A stretch of 64,000 nucleotides of DNA from Bacteroidetes bacterium OLB11. Lineage in GTDB: Bacteria > Bacteroidota > Bacteroidia > Chitinophagales > Chitinophagaceae. The stretch spans positions 1 through 64,000 of the forward strand of contig LNFQ01000023.1 in NCBI GenBank assembly GCA_001567165.1, written 5' to 3'. The notes below the pieces were generated by a model. It ran no database searches. It saw only the letters and a program-made list of their open reading frames with translations, and was not told where the DNA came from. Below, in pieces: positions 38,334 to 47,451 of the stretch. The stretch's first letter is position 1; each line of letters starts with the position of its first letter. A program made the position numbers and the translations under genes.

Positions 38334-40958
38334 TCAAAGCAAGTTAAGGCTTTCTTCTAAAATTTTCAACTTTTGCTCTGCATCATTTTTCTTTTTTAGC
38401 TCTAATTCGATGACTTCAGCCTTGGCATTTTTAATGAAATTCTCATTATTCAACTTTTTATCAACTGTCACCAAAAATCCTTTGTAATACTCGATATCTT
38501 TGAGGAGTTGTTGTTTCTGTTGTGTATGATCAATTTCTTTTTCGGTGGTCAGATAACATTGAAAAGTACCACTCAAAAAGGCAATCCCATTGGAAACGGC
38601 TTGGTTCGTATAAATGATTTCTTGTGCAAAAATTTGTTTTTGAAGAATAAGTTCAATGCTTTTCAGTTGGGCTTCGTATTGGTTTGGTAAGTATAAACAT
38701 ACCTCATCTTTTGGCTTCAAATTTTGTTTGACTTTAATATCCCTAACTTGAGTTATCAAATTTTTTAGCCATTCTCCTTGTTGTATTTTTTCATGGCTAA
38801 AAGAGATATTGTAATCAATATTGGTAGAAAAAATATCCTCATGTTCTGTTTGCAAAAGATGATAAATTTCTTGAGTGATAAAAGGCATGAATGGATGCAA
38901 GAGTTTAATGAGTTCTTCAAAAAACAAAAAGGCTTTCGTGATATTGGTGTGGTTCATTGGGCTGTCTTGAGGGGTTTTTATCCACTCTAAATAATCGCTA
39001 CAATAGTCACTCCATATTAAAGTATAAATTTTCTTCAAAGCCTCACTGAGCTTGAATTCGCTAAGGTCTTGTTGAATTTCTTGTTTGACAGAATTTAGCT
39101 TGGCTTCAAAATATTGAGAAGCAAAAACGATATCATCACGTTGTGAATTTTCGGTTGGTTTCGATTTGAAAATTTGTAATAACTTAAAGGCATTCCAAAG
39201 TTTATTACAAAATATTTTCCCTTGTTCCAAAGAGCTTTCATCAAAGAGCAAGTCATTGCCTGCTGGAGAGGCTATCAGCACTCCAAACCGCACTGAGTCT
39301 GCACCGTATTCGTCAATGAGTTTTAATAAATCGGGAGAATTTCCAAGTGATTTACTCATTTTTCGACCTTGTTTATCACGTACAATTCCAGTAAAATAAA
39401 CTTGCTTGAATGGGATTGTTCCTCGATATTCGATACCTGCCATAATCATTCTAGCCACCCAAAAAAAGATAATTTCAGGAGCGGTGACAAGGGTTGAGGT
39501 GGGGTAGTAGTAATTTAAATCTTGATTATTGGCTTTGTTTTTATTCCACCCAAAAACCTCTAGAGGCCAAAGCCACGAAGAAAACCACGTGTCTAGAACA
39601 TCTTCATCTTGGCTTAATTTTTCGATTGAAACGCCATATTGTTTTTGATAAAGTTCTTTTGCTTGCTCTTCATTTTTAGCAATAATAAAATTGCCTTTTG
39701 TATCGTACCATGCTGGAATTCGGTGTCCCCATCTTAATTGGCGACTGATACACCAATCTTTGATATTGGACATCCAATGTCGATAAGTGTTTTTAAATTT
39801 TGAAGGATAAAATTTGATTTCATCATTCATCACAACATCGAGTGCAGGCTTCGCCAAGTTTTCCATTTTACACCACCATTGCATACTAAGACGAGGCTCA
39901 ATGACAGCATCGGTACGTTCACTAAATCCTACTTGATTTTTATAGTCTTCTATTTTATCAATATGTCCTTTTGCTTGGAGGTCTTCAATGATTTTTTTTC
40001 TGACATCAAATCGGTCTTGTCCAATATACAATTGAGCTGCTTCGCTGAGAGTCCCATCTTCATTGAGGGTGTCTATAATTTCGAGTTGGTGTTTTAATCC
40101 TAAATTATAATCGTTGATATCATGTGCTGGAGTTACTTTTAAGCATCCGGTTCCAAATTCAATATCAATATATTCATCAGCAATAATCGGAATTTTTCGA
40201 TTGATAAGTGGCACAAAACAATAGCTTCCTACTAATGCTTTATAGCGTTCATCTTCTGGATGAACACAAATAGCTACATCACCCAAAATCGTTTCGGGCC
40301 TTACAGTAGCAATTGTGATATAAGTATGGTCATTGATTGGGGTTTCTAATTCGTAACGGATATAAACCAATTTACTATTGACTTCTTTATGGATTACTTC
40401 TTCGTCACTCAAGGCGGTCTTTGCTTTAGGGTCCCAATTGATCATTTTGACCCCACGATAGATATACCCTTTGTTGAATAAATCAATAAATACATCTATA
40501 ACGGCATCGTAATAATCTTTATCCATTGTGAATGAAGTACGATTCCAGTCTAAAGAGCATCCTAGTTTTTTGAGTTGTTGTAAAATAATGCCTCCATATT
40601 TCTCTTTCCACTCCCATGCATATTTTAAAAATTCATCTCGTTCTAAATTATTTTTATCAATTCCTCTATCTCTCAACATGGCTGCTACTTTGGCTTCGGT
40701 AGCAATAGAGGCATGGTCTGTGCCAGGCACCCAACAAGTATTATACCCATTAAGTTTTGCATATCGAATTAGCACATCTTGCACCGAATTGTTTAAGGCA
40801 TGACCCATGTGTAGAACTCCTGTTACATTAGGAGGCGGTATGACAATTGTGTAAGGTGATTGATGATTAGGGGTAGAAGAAAAAGCCCCTTTTTGGAGCC
40901 AGTAAGAGTACCATTTTTGTTCAATTTCTTTAGGTAAATAATTTTTAGTCAATTCCAT
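38334..40958 (-). CDS. valS: Valyl-tRNA synthetase
   Basis: Class I synthetase, 874 residues, full length and unbroken. HIGH region PPPNVTGVLHMGHAL (about residue 40), editing domain TIATVRPETILGDVA, WCISRQLRWGHRIPAWY, and KMSKS loop GRKMSKSLGNSPD. The C-terminal coiled-coil arm typical of ValS (KKKNDAEQKLKILEESLNLL) is present. Exact -7 box 7 bases before the ATG. A small exported protein follows 15 bases downstream. Confidence 0.98.
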   Translation of the reverse strand: MELTKNYLPKEIEQKWYSYWLQKGAFSSTPNHQSPYTIVIPPPNVTGVLHMGHALNNSVQDVLIRYAKLNGYNTCWVPGTDHASIATEAKVAAMLRDRGIDKNNLERDEFLKYAWEWKEKYGGIILQQLKKLGCSLDWNRTSFTMDKDYYDAVIDVFIDLFNKGYIYRGVKMINWDPKAKTALSDEEVIHKEVNSKLVYIRYELETPINDHTYITIATVRPETILGDVAICVHPEDERYKALVGSYCFVPLINRKIPIIADEYIDIEFGTGCLKVTPAHDINDYNLGLKHQLEIIDTLNEDGTLSEAAQLYIGQDRFDVRKKIIEDLQAKGHIDKIEDYKNQVGFSERTDAVIEPRLSMQWWCKMENLAKPALDVVMNDEIKFYPSKFKNTYRHWMSNIKDWCISRQLRWGHRIPAWYDTKGNFIIAKNEEQAKELYQKQYGVSIEKLSQDEDVLDTWFSSWLWPLEVFGWNKNKANNQDLNYYYPTSTLVTAPEIIFFWVARMIMAGIEYRGTIPFKQVYFTGIVRDKQGRKMSKSLGNSPDLLKLIDEYGADSVRFGVLIASPAGNDLLFDESSLEQGKIFCNKLWNAFKLLQIFKSKPTENSQRDDIVFASQYFEAKLNSVKQEIQQDLSEFKLSEALKKIYTLIWSDYCSDYLEWIKTPQDSPMNHTNITKAFLFFEELIKLLHPFMPFITQEIYHLLQTEHEDIFSTNIDYNISFSHEKIQQGEWLKNLITQVRDIKVKQNLKPKDEVCLYLPNQYEAQLKSIELILQKQIFAQEIIYTNQAVSNGIAFLSGTFQCYLTTEKEIDHTQQKQQLLKDIEYYKGFLVTVDKKLNNENFIKNAKAEVIELELKKKNDAEQKLKILEESLNLL

Positions 40959-40965
40959 ATATTGG

Positions 40966-40973
40966 CAAAGATA
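40966..40973 (-). promoter_or_regulatory. valS promoter -7 box
   Basis: TATCTTTG on the minus strand, ending 7 bases before the valS ATG. Confidence 0.55.
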
Positions 40974-41039
40974 TAGTATCCTTTATTTATAGAAAATGGA
41001 AAAAAAGGGAAGCCTAAGCATTGAGGGTAAAATTTGGGT

Positions 41040-42029
41040 TTAATAAGCCCATTTTATATAAGTAGCTCCCCACGTAAAACCTCCACCAAAGGCCGCTAAA
41101 ATGATATTATCTCCTTTTTTGAGTTGATTTTCCCACTCCCACAAACATAAAGGGAGTGTTCCGTTTGTTGTGTTTCCATATCGTTGAATATTAATCATCA
41201 CTTTATCCTCGGATATGCCCATTCTTTCACGGGTAGCGTCAATAATTCGTTTATTAGCTTGATGCGGAACGAGCCACGCAATATCAGATTCAACTAAATG
41301 ATTTCTTTGCATAATTTCATAAGCAACATCTGCCATGTTTTTTACTGCAAATTTAAAAACCGTTTGTCCCTCTTGATACACAAAATGTTCTTTATTCATT
41401 ACGGTTTCAATAGTGGCGGGTTTTACAGAGCCTCCGGCTTTTTGATGCAAATGCACTCTGCCAGATCCATCAGCTTTGAGGACACTATCAATAATTCCAT
41501 AGCCTTCTTCATTTGGTTCTAAAAGTACAGCACCACATCCATCCCCAAAAATGATGCAAGTTGCACGGTCTTCAAAGTTGAGAATCGAACTCATTTTATC
41601 TCCACCTACTACAATAATTTTTTTGTATTTCCCACTTTCAATAAATTGAGCTGCTGTCGTGAGTGAGTAAATAAAGCCACTACAAGCAGCACTAATATCA
41701 AATCCCCATGCGTTTTTCATGCCTAGTTTATCGGTAATAATATTAGCAGTAGCCGGAAAGGTGTGGTCGGGAGTTGTGGTAGCACAAATCAATAGTTCAA
41801 TGTCTAGTGGATTAATCCCTTTTTTATCAAAAATTTGCTGCACTGCTTTCACTGCCATATCGGATGTTCCTAATCCCTCTCCTTTTTGAATTCTTCTTTC
41901 TTTGATACCTGTTCTTGAAGTAATCCATTCGTCATTTGTATCAACCATTTTCTCTAAATCGAAATTTGTTAGTTTATCTTCTGGAACGTATCCTCCAACA
42001 CAAGTTATGGATGCATGAATCTTTGACAT
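41040..42029 (-). CDS. fabH: Beta-ketoacyl-ACP synthase III
   Basis: 329 residues from ATG 42029 ([20 protein letters not shown]). The frame is open further upstream, but that part runs into the neighbouring IS remnant and is unlike the family. Condenses acetyl-CoA with malonyl-ACP to start fatty acid synthesis. Catalytic Cys in [13 protein letters not shown] (about residue 116), His in [13 protein letters not shown], Asn in [27 protein letters not shown] and the Gly-rich end [14 protein letters not shown] are also typical. No other fab genes nearby. Confidence 0.96.
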   Translation of the reverse strand: MSKIHASITCVGGYVPEDKLTNFDLEKMVDTNDEWITSRTGIKERRIQKGEGLGTSDMAVKAVQQIFDKKGINPLDIELLICATTTPDHTFPATANIITDKLGMKNAWGFDISAACSGFIYSLTTAAQFIESGKYKKIIVVGGDKMSSILNFEDRATCIIFGDGCGAVLLEPNEEGYGIIDSVLKADGSGRVHLHQKAGGSVKPATIETVMNKEHFVYQEGQTVFKFAVKNMADVAYEIMQRNHLVESDIAWLVPHQANKRIIDATRERMGISEDKVMINIQRYGNTTNGTLPLCLWEWENQLKKGDNIILAAFGGGFTWGATYIKWAY

Positions 42030-42194
42030 AATCTGAGCTAATAATGAATAGGTAAAGGTACAAAGAATATTCATTATATAAAATTGTTTTGTGTTAATCT
42101 TACTAGAAAAACAGTGGGAAAATAGCGTATCCTTATTATCTTGTCCTAAAATAGGTTTACACAAAAATGTGTAAAAATGGACAAAAAGAGTTAA

Positions 42195-42332
42195 GTCATT
42201 TCAGAATTGGAATCTCAGCTCAAAGATGCGGAGATGAAATCTATCCTATTCTCTACAATGGTTGATATTGCAGAAAAGGAATTTAATATCCCCATCCGAA
42301 AAAAGTACAATACCAAGCCATTGAAGAAATAA
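42195..42332 (+). pseudogene. IS3-family OrfA, C-terminal remnant
   Basis: Open frame of about 45 residues with ELESQLKDAEMKS and MVDIAEKEFNIPIRKKYNT before the stop. This is the typical end of IS3-type OrfA in Bacteroidota (the leucine zipper, then the I-x-IRKK tail). The HTH-containing N-terminus is lost. Confidence 0.65.
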
Positions 42333-42350
42333 TAAAAACAAAATGTGTAA

Positions 42351-42605
42351 AATGCAATTGCAGAAAGGGTAAACGGTATCATCAAAGAAGAATATCTGGA
42401 TGCTTACGAAGTCAATAATATCAAGGATGCAAGAGAATTATTGGATAGTGTTATACAACTCTACAATAACGACAGACCTCATTTGAGCATCAGCAACCAT
42501 ACTCCAAACCAAGTACATCATTCAACAAATCCACTAAAAACAGAAAAATTATGGAAGAATTATTATCAGAAAAAAACTACATTTGTAATCCAATGTCAGG
42601 ACTAA
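42351..42605 (+). pseudogene. IS3-family transposase (OrfB), C-terminal remnant
   Basis: 84 codons reading AIAERVNGIIKEEYL (the last region around the catalytic Glu of the DDE triad), LYNNDRPHLSI and NHTPNQVH, the standard end of the rve integrase domain. No start codon and the first two catalytic Asp are missing, so it is inactive. Confidence 0.8.
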
Positions 42606-42714
42606 AAAGTAACTGTAAACTAATAGCAGGATTTATCTATTAACCTGTCAACTTTTTTAGGACGAGTCACTCTTTATTTTTAATCGAAAAAATGAATGAA
42701 TATTACGAATTTCC

Positions 42715-44763
42715 TTATTTTTTCACCATCGTTAGAATCGTAGCAATTCCAACCAAAGGTTCTTCACTTTCATCTAAAATTTCTACTAGCCATTTGACAA
42801 TCCCTTTATCAATATCTTCATCATTCCTTTTTTCTTGATCTATTTTTTCTTTGCAAGTAAATCGAACATAAACCGAGGTGTCAGGATACACCGGTTTCGT
42901 AAATCGTAATTCGTCAATTCCATAATTTAGCAACACAGGATTCATTTCATAGCTATCTACAAACAGTCCGGCGGCGACACTCATTATAAAATATCCATGA
43001 GCTACCTGATGGGTAAACATTGTGCCTTCAAAATGAGTATCTTCATTATGTGCATAAAAGTGATCCCCACTTAAATCAGCAAATCGGTTAATATCTTCTG
43101 AAGTAATTAAGCGTTTTTCTGTCACAATTTGATCACCGATTTTCAACTCATGAAATGTCTTTTTAAATGGATGTGTTTTGCTGTGGATGCCAGTCGCTCC
43201 CTGTTGATATTGATTGGTGATAGCGGTCAGCATATCTGGTGAACCTTGAATTGCGGTGCGTTGCATATAGTGAAAAACACCTCTTTTTCCTCCCATTTCT
43301 TCTCCACCTCCAGCTCTGCCCGGTCCGCCATGCACCAATAATGGCATAGGTGAGCCATGCCCTGTGCTTTCTTTTGCACATGCTGAATTTAAGACCAAAA
43401 TTCTTCCTAAACTACTTGCGGCTTCCAACGTAAATTCTTTTGCAATATCGTTATTTGCAGTCACAATGCTTGATACCAAACTGCCTTTCCCCATTTTAAT
43501 TAATTGCACGGCATCGTTTATTTCTTTATATGGAATAATAGTGCTCACAGGGCCAAATGCTTCTACATCATGGCATGCTGTGTTTTGATAGGGTGTTTCA
43601 TTTAAGAAAACAATTGGACTCATAAAAGCTCCTTTGATTTTATCGGCTCCTTTGACATCATAGTCTTCATTGCCCCCAATAACGACTTGTTGACTCGCTT
43701 TTAGCTGATTGACTTTTTCTAAAACATCATCTCGCTGGCTGAGGCCTGCTAATGGTCCCATGCGAACTCCTTCCACTGAGGGGTCTCCAATGGTGTTGGA
43801 TTGTAGTCTTTTGCCTAAAGCAATAATGACATCTTCTGTTCTATTTTCGGGTACTAATATTCTACGAATTGCGGTGCATTTTTGACCGGCTTTGGTTGTC
43901 ATTTCTCGCACCACTTCTTTGATGAAAATATCAAACTCCGGCATGTCGGGTGTGATATCGGTCCCTAAAACACAAGCATTCAGCGAGTCGGCTTCCATAT
44001 TAAATGGAATTGAATTTTCGATAATGTTTGATGTTATTTTTAATTTTTTACCGGTTTCTGCACTTCCAGTAAAAGTTACCACATCCTGATGGAGGCAATA
44101 GTCTAAAATTCCTCTTGCACTACCACAAATCAATTGCAAAGCACCTTCAGGAACTATGTTTGATGCAATGATTTCTTTAAAGACAACTTCGGTCAAATAA
44201 GAAGTGAGTGTGGCAGGTTTGACAATAGCAGGCACTCCGGCTAATAAGTTTACTGCGATTTTTTCTAACATTCCCCATACCGGAAAATTGAAAGCATTGA
44301 TATGAATAGCAACGCCTTCTTTGGGTACTAAAATATGATGGCCGATAAAGGTGTTTTGTTTTGATAGTTTTGCGGTTTCTCCTTCTACATAATACCACTC
44401 ATTTCCAAATTGTCTTCTCAGGCTTGCATAAGCAAAAAGGTTGCCGATGCCGCCCTCAATGTCCACCCAGCTATCGCTTTTGGTAGCCCCTGTATAAGCA
44501 CTCACTTTGTAGAATAATTCTTTTTTTGTGAGCAAATGCAAAGCTAATTTTTTAAGCATGAGTCCTCTTTCTTGAAAGCTCATTTTACGAAGTTTGGAAG
44601 CTCCTTTTGAGCGAGCAAATTTCATCATGGAGTCAAAATCGAGGGCACTGCTTTCGGCGTAATATAAAGGTTCTCCGGTGATGGCATTTTTTAAAATTTC
44701 TCCATTTTCACTTGAAGGAATCCATTTTCCTTCTGCGTAATTTTCTAATTGAATGAGTGACAT
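42715..44763 (-). CDS. paaZ: Bifunctional aldehyde dehydrogenase/enoyl-CoA hydratase PaaZ
   Basis: 682 residues, full length. N-terminal aldehyde dehydrogenase (about 1-520): FNFPVWGMLEKIAVNLLAG, VTFTGSAETGKKL (NAD site), the active Cys in KAGQKCTAIRRILVP. C-terminal MaoC-type hydratase (about 540-680): DLSGDHFYAHNEDTHFEGTMFTHQVAHGYFIMS, with the Asp/His pair. In aerobic phenylacetate breakdown it opens the oxepin ring and oxidises the aldehyde. No other paa genes are adjacent; a PaaK-like ligase lies 7 kb away. It has no clear operon partner. Confidence 0.94.
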   Translation of the reverse strand: MSLIQLENYAEGKWIPSSENGEILKNAITGEPLYYAESSALDFDSMMKFARSKGASKLRKMSFQERGLMLKKLALHLLTKKELFYKVSAYTGATKSDSWVDIEGGIGNLFAYASLRRQFGNEWYYVEGETAKLSKQNTFIGHHILVPKEGVAIHINAFNFPVWGMLEKIAVNLLAGVPAIVKPATLTSYLTEVVFKEIIASNIVPEGALQLICGSARGILDYCLHQDVVTFTGSAETGKKLKITSNIIENSIPFNMEADSLNACVLGTDITPDMPEFDIFIKEVVREMTTKAGQKCTAIRRILVPENRTEDVIIALGKRLQSNTIGDPSVEGVRMGPLAGLSQRDDVLEKVNQLKASQQVVIGGNEDYDVKGADKIKGAFMSPIVFLNETPYQNTACHDVEAFGPVSTIIPYKEINDAVQLIKMGKGSLVSSIVTANNDIAKEFTLEAASSLGRILVLNSACAKESTGHGSPMPLLVHGGPGRAGGGEEMGGKRGVFHYMQRTAIQGSPDMLTAITNQYQQGATGIHSKTHPFKKTFHELKIGDQIVTEKRLITSEDINRFADLSGDHFYAHNEDTHFEGTMFTHQVAHGYFIMSVAAGLFVDSYEMNPVLLNYGIDELRFTKPVYPDTSVYVRFTCKEKIDQEKRNDEDIDKGIVKWLVEILDESEEPLVGIATILTMVKK

Positions 44764-44854
44764 GTCTTATTGTTTTTTTGATAAAAACAAAATAAACGAA
44801 AAAAAGAGCAGAATGCTAAATAAATTTTATAAAGGTTGTATTGTCATCAAGTGT

Positions 44855-46591
44855 TTAATCCACTCGACCTTCGTATTTTCTTTTTCTAAAGAAGAAATAA
44901 GCACTTCCGAATATCATTAATAAAATAGCAGGCAAGCCAATATTGATGAATTGCCATGTGAGTTTGTTTTTTTTCGCTTTTCCACTATCTAAAAGCCTTA
45001 AAGTTAAATTTTTATTGCGGGCTTCTAAAAGGCCATATTCATCGGTTAAGTATTCAAGTGAATTGGTAATAAAAGATTTGTTGGCAAAGAGTTTATCAGT
45101 GAATTTATAATATCCGCATTCCAATGGTCCTCTTGAATTGACGAAGTCGTTCAGAAAAATATCACCATCACCAACGAGAATAATTTTATTGTCATTGGTA
45201 CAAGCGGTTTGGTAGTTTTTATGAAGAGAATCGGTGTAGATTTTGATAAACTGAGGGTCTATTCTGTTTGTATAAATGGACTGAAATTTACCTTCCAGTA
45301 AGACAGCATAAGGAATGTTTTTTTCTTTAAACGATGATGAGTTTGGTTTAAATTTTAAACTTGATAAGCTCACTCGAACAGGAGCTGGAATTCTTTTACT
45401 ATAATTTGAAGAAGCGAGCAAAATGGTTTTTGAAATTTCAGGGTTAGCGATGGTATCCAAACTGCTAGCATACATAAACATCACAGCATCTAAGTTTTTG
45501 GCAATTGGATGTAGTGAATAAGAGATACTAAAAGGAAAGTATGACCAAGGAAGTAGCTGAATATCGGGTTGGTTTCCCATCATGCCCACCGTCACTGGGA
45601 TAGGGTTATTTTGATCAATATCTTCTACAAAATCTGAATTGATACGAACTCCCCATTTGAAAAATAAATCATCTAAATTTAATCCATAATCAAGAGCCAT
45701 GGCTGCTCCACTATTTTTTAAGGAGTCATTATTAAAGTTGAGAACATCAACGCAGGCAAAAAGTTTACCACCATTCATGATGTATTGGTCAATCTTAAAC
45801 TTATTTTTTTCGTCAAAAGGTTCTGTTGGTTTACAAATAATAGCTGCGGAATAATAATTACCAATATCAATATTTTGGGTTAAATCAATGGTGTCAATAT
45901 CGTAATATTTTTCAAGATAAGTGAGCATGTCAAAGGTGTTGTAGCCTAGTGGCTCTCCATGCCCCATGACATAAGCGATTTTCTTTTTATCAGGCTCTAT
46001 TAAATGTTTTATTGCTGTCATAAATTTGTACTCAAGCATAGCCTCCGAATTGTTTAATTTTTCTTGAGGGGTCATGCTTAAATGCGATTCTAGAAGGCTT
46101 ATTGAAGTTTCTTTTTGATTAAATGCAATTTTGGCAGCAGGGTAAATCAGTTTTTCAGAATAGCTATCTTCATCGCCTTGCACTTGTAGGTTGACAGGGT
46201 TGATGCCTTTTTGAGCCAGTGTATTGATAATTTCTTTTTTCTCTTGGTCATTTTTTCCTTCTAAAGGATTTAAAAAAGAAAACCGAATGAGTCCATTGCT
46301 TTGCTCTTTTAGCTGTTGAAGAAGGTCACTGGTGCTTTCGGCTAATCGTTTGAAACCGGCAGGAAATTCACCTTTCAGATAGACTTCGATGATAACGGGT
46401 TCTTTTAGATTTTTTAATAGTTTTTTGGTAGGGTTTGTTAATGAGAATCGTTTTTCGGCGGTAGCATCTATTCGATAATGAATTTTCGTTCCGATAATAT
46501 TTAAAAGAATGAGTATCCCGGCAATTAAAACAAATCGAGTGATGCTTTTGCTTTTTAAACTTTTGGGATTCGACGTGTTCTTGTTTACCAT
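44855..46591 (-). CDS. gldG: Gliding motility ABC transporter protein GldG
   Basis: 578 residues, with one N-terminal membrane segment (FVLIAGILILLNIIG), a large extracytoplasmic domain containing PVIIEVYLKGEFPAGFKRL and KIAYVMGHGEP, and one C-terminal membrane segment (FINIGLPAILLMIFGSAYFFF) followed by RKRKYEGRVD. This layout is that of GldG, partner of GldF and the ATPase GldA in a transporter required for gliding in Flavobacterium johnsoniae. It overlaps gldF by 7 bases. gldA is not in the window. Confidence 0.92.
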   Translation of the reverse strand: MVNKNTSNPKSLKSKSITRFVLIAGILILLNIIGTKIHYRIDATAEKRFSLTNPTKKLLKNLKEPVIIEVYLKGEFPAGFKRLAESTSDLLQQLKEQSNGLIRFSFLNPLEGKNDQEKKEIINTLAQKGINPVNLQVQGDEDSYSEKLIYPAAKIAFNQKETSISLLESHLSMTPQEKLNNSEAMLEYKFMTAIKHLIEPDKKKIAYVMGHGEPLGYNTFDMLTYLEKYYDIDTIDLTQNIDIGNYYSAAIICKPTEPFDEKNKFKIDQYIMNGGKLFACVDVLNFNNDSLKNSGAAMALDYGLNLDDLFFKWGVRINSDFVEDIDQNNPIPVTVGMMGNQPDIQLLPWSYFPFSISYSLHPIAKNLDAVMFMYASSLDTIANPEISKTILLASSNYSKRIPAPVRVSLSSLKFKPNSSSFKEKNIPYAVLLEGKFQSIYTNRIDPQFIKIYTDSLHKNYQTACTNDNKIILVGDGDIFLNDFVNSRGPLECGYYKFTDKLFANKSFITNSLEYLTDEYGLLEARNKNLTLRLLDSGKAKKNKLTWQFINIGLPAILLMIFGSAYFFFRKRKYEGRVD

Positions 46592-47317
46592 TTTCTTTTT
46601 TCGATTGATAATTTAGTACCTAAAATAAAGAGAATAACGATACTTAAAAAATAGACAATATCTCTCGTGTCTAAAGCTCCTCTACTAATGGAATTATAAT
46701 GAAATTGCATGCCTAATTGACTTACAATATAGTCTAATCCATTGCTAAAGGAAGGAATTTGACTTAACGTTTCAAAACCTGAGAATAAAATGAAATTGAG
46801 AAACAAAGCGAATAAAAATGCAATAACTTGATTGGAGGTAATTGACGAGCAAAATACGCCAATTGCTGTAAATGCTGCGTTTAAAAATAAAAGACCAATA
46901 TAAGAACCTATAATTCCACCGCTATCAATATTTCCTTTGATAACTGAAAGTTGATAAATAGTGAAAACATATAGCAAAGAAGGAATTAAAGAAAATAAAA
47001 CGATAGTAAAAGAAGCCAAAAAATTTTCCAATAATCATGTGGGATTCTTTCAATGGAATGGTTGAAAGAATTTCGATTGTGCCTAGTTTAAATTCATCAG
47101 AAAACGAACGCATAGTGAGTGCCGGAATTAAAAACATTAAAACCCAAGGTGAAATTGAAAAAAAACGGTCGAGTGTAGCATATCCGTCACTTAAAATATT
47201 AGAATCGGGGCTAATCCATAAAAAGATACCCATAATTACAATAAATAATAGGATAGAAATGTAGGCAATTAAGGAACTAAAGTAAGAATTTAATTCTTTT
47301 GTGAAAATGCTTAACAT
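46585..47317 (-). CDS. gldF: Gliding motility ABC transporter permease GldF (frameshifted as sequenced)
   Basis: About 243 residues after joining, the usual length. Start MLSIFTKELNSYFSSLIAYI at ATG 47317 matches the family (a TTG five codons upstream is less likely). Six hydrophobic segments, ABC-2 permease type, with FLIPALTMRSFSDEFKLGTIEIL. The frame breaks at six A on the plus strand (47018-47023); five restore IIGKFLASFTIVLFSLIPSLL. Its stop overlaps the start of gldG, so they are co-translated. Confidence 0.9.
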
Positions 47318-47451
47318 AAAATTATTATACAAAGTAAACTGAAATATTGCTTTGAAAGTTATTTTTTACAGAAAGATTTTTTTTTTCACATATTTTATCA
47401 AACTTTTATTAATTTTAACACGTTCTTACAATACATCTTAATAAAATCATT

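Larger units (their letters stand above)
42142..42669 (+). mobile_element. Internally deleted IS3-family element
   Basis: Remnants of an IS3-family element about 530 bases long, against 1.2-1.5 kb for a complete one. Imperfect inverted repeats mark the ends: GTCCTAAAATAGGTTTACA on the left (42143-42161) and, read in reverse, GTCCTAAAAAAGTTGACA on the right (about 42647-42664). Inside lie the end of orfA and the end of orfB; most of the DDE catalytic core is missing. No target duplication was identified. Sits between fabH and paaZ. Confidence 0.7.

Noticed and set aside
42030..42164. N-terminal extension of FabH
   Set aside because: Runs into the IS remnant and does not match FabH; the internal ATG at 42029 gives the normal start.
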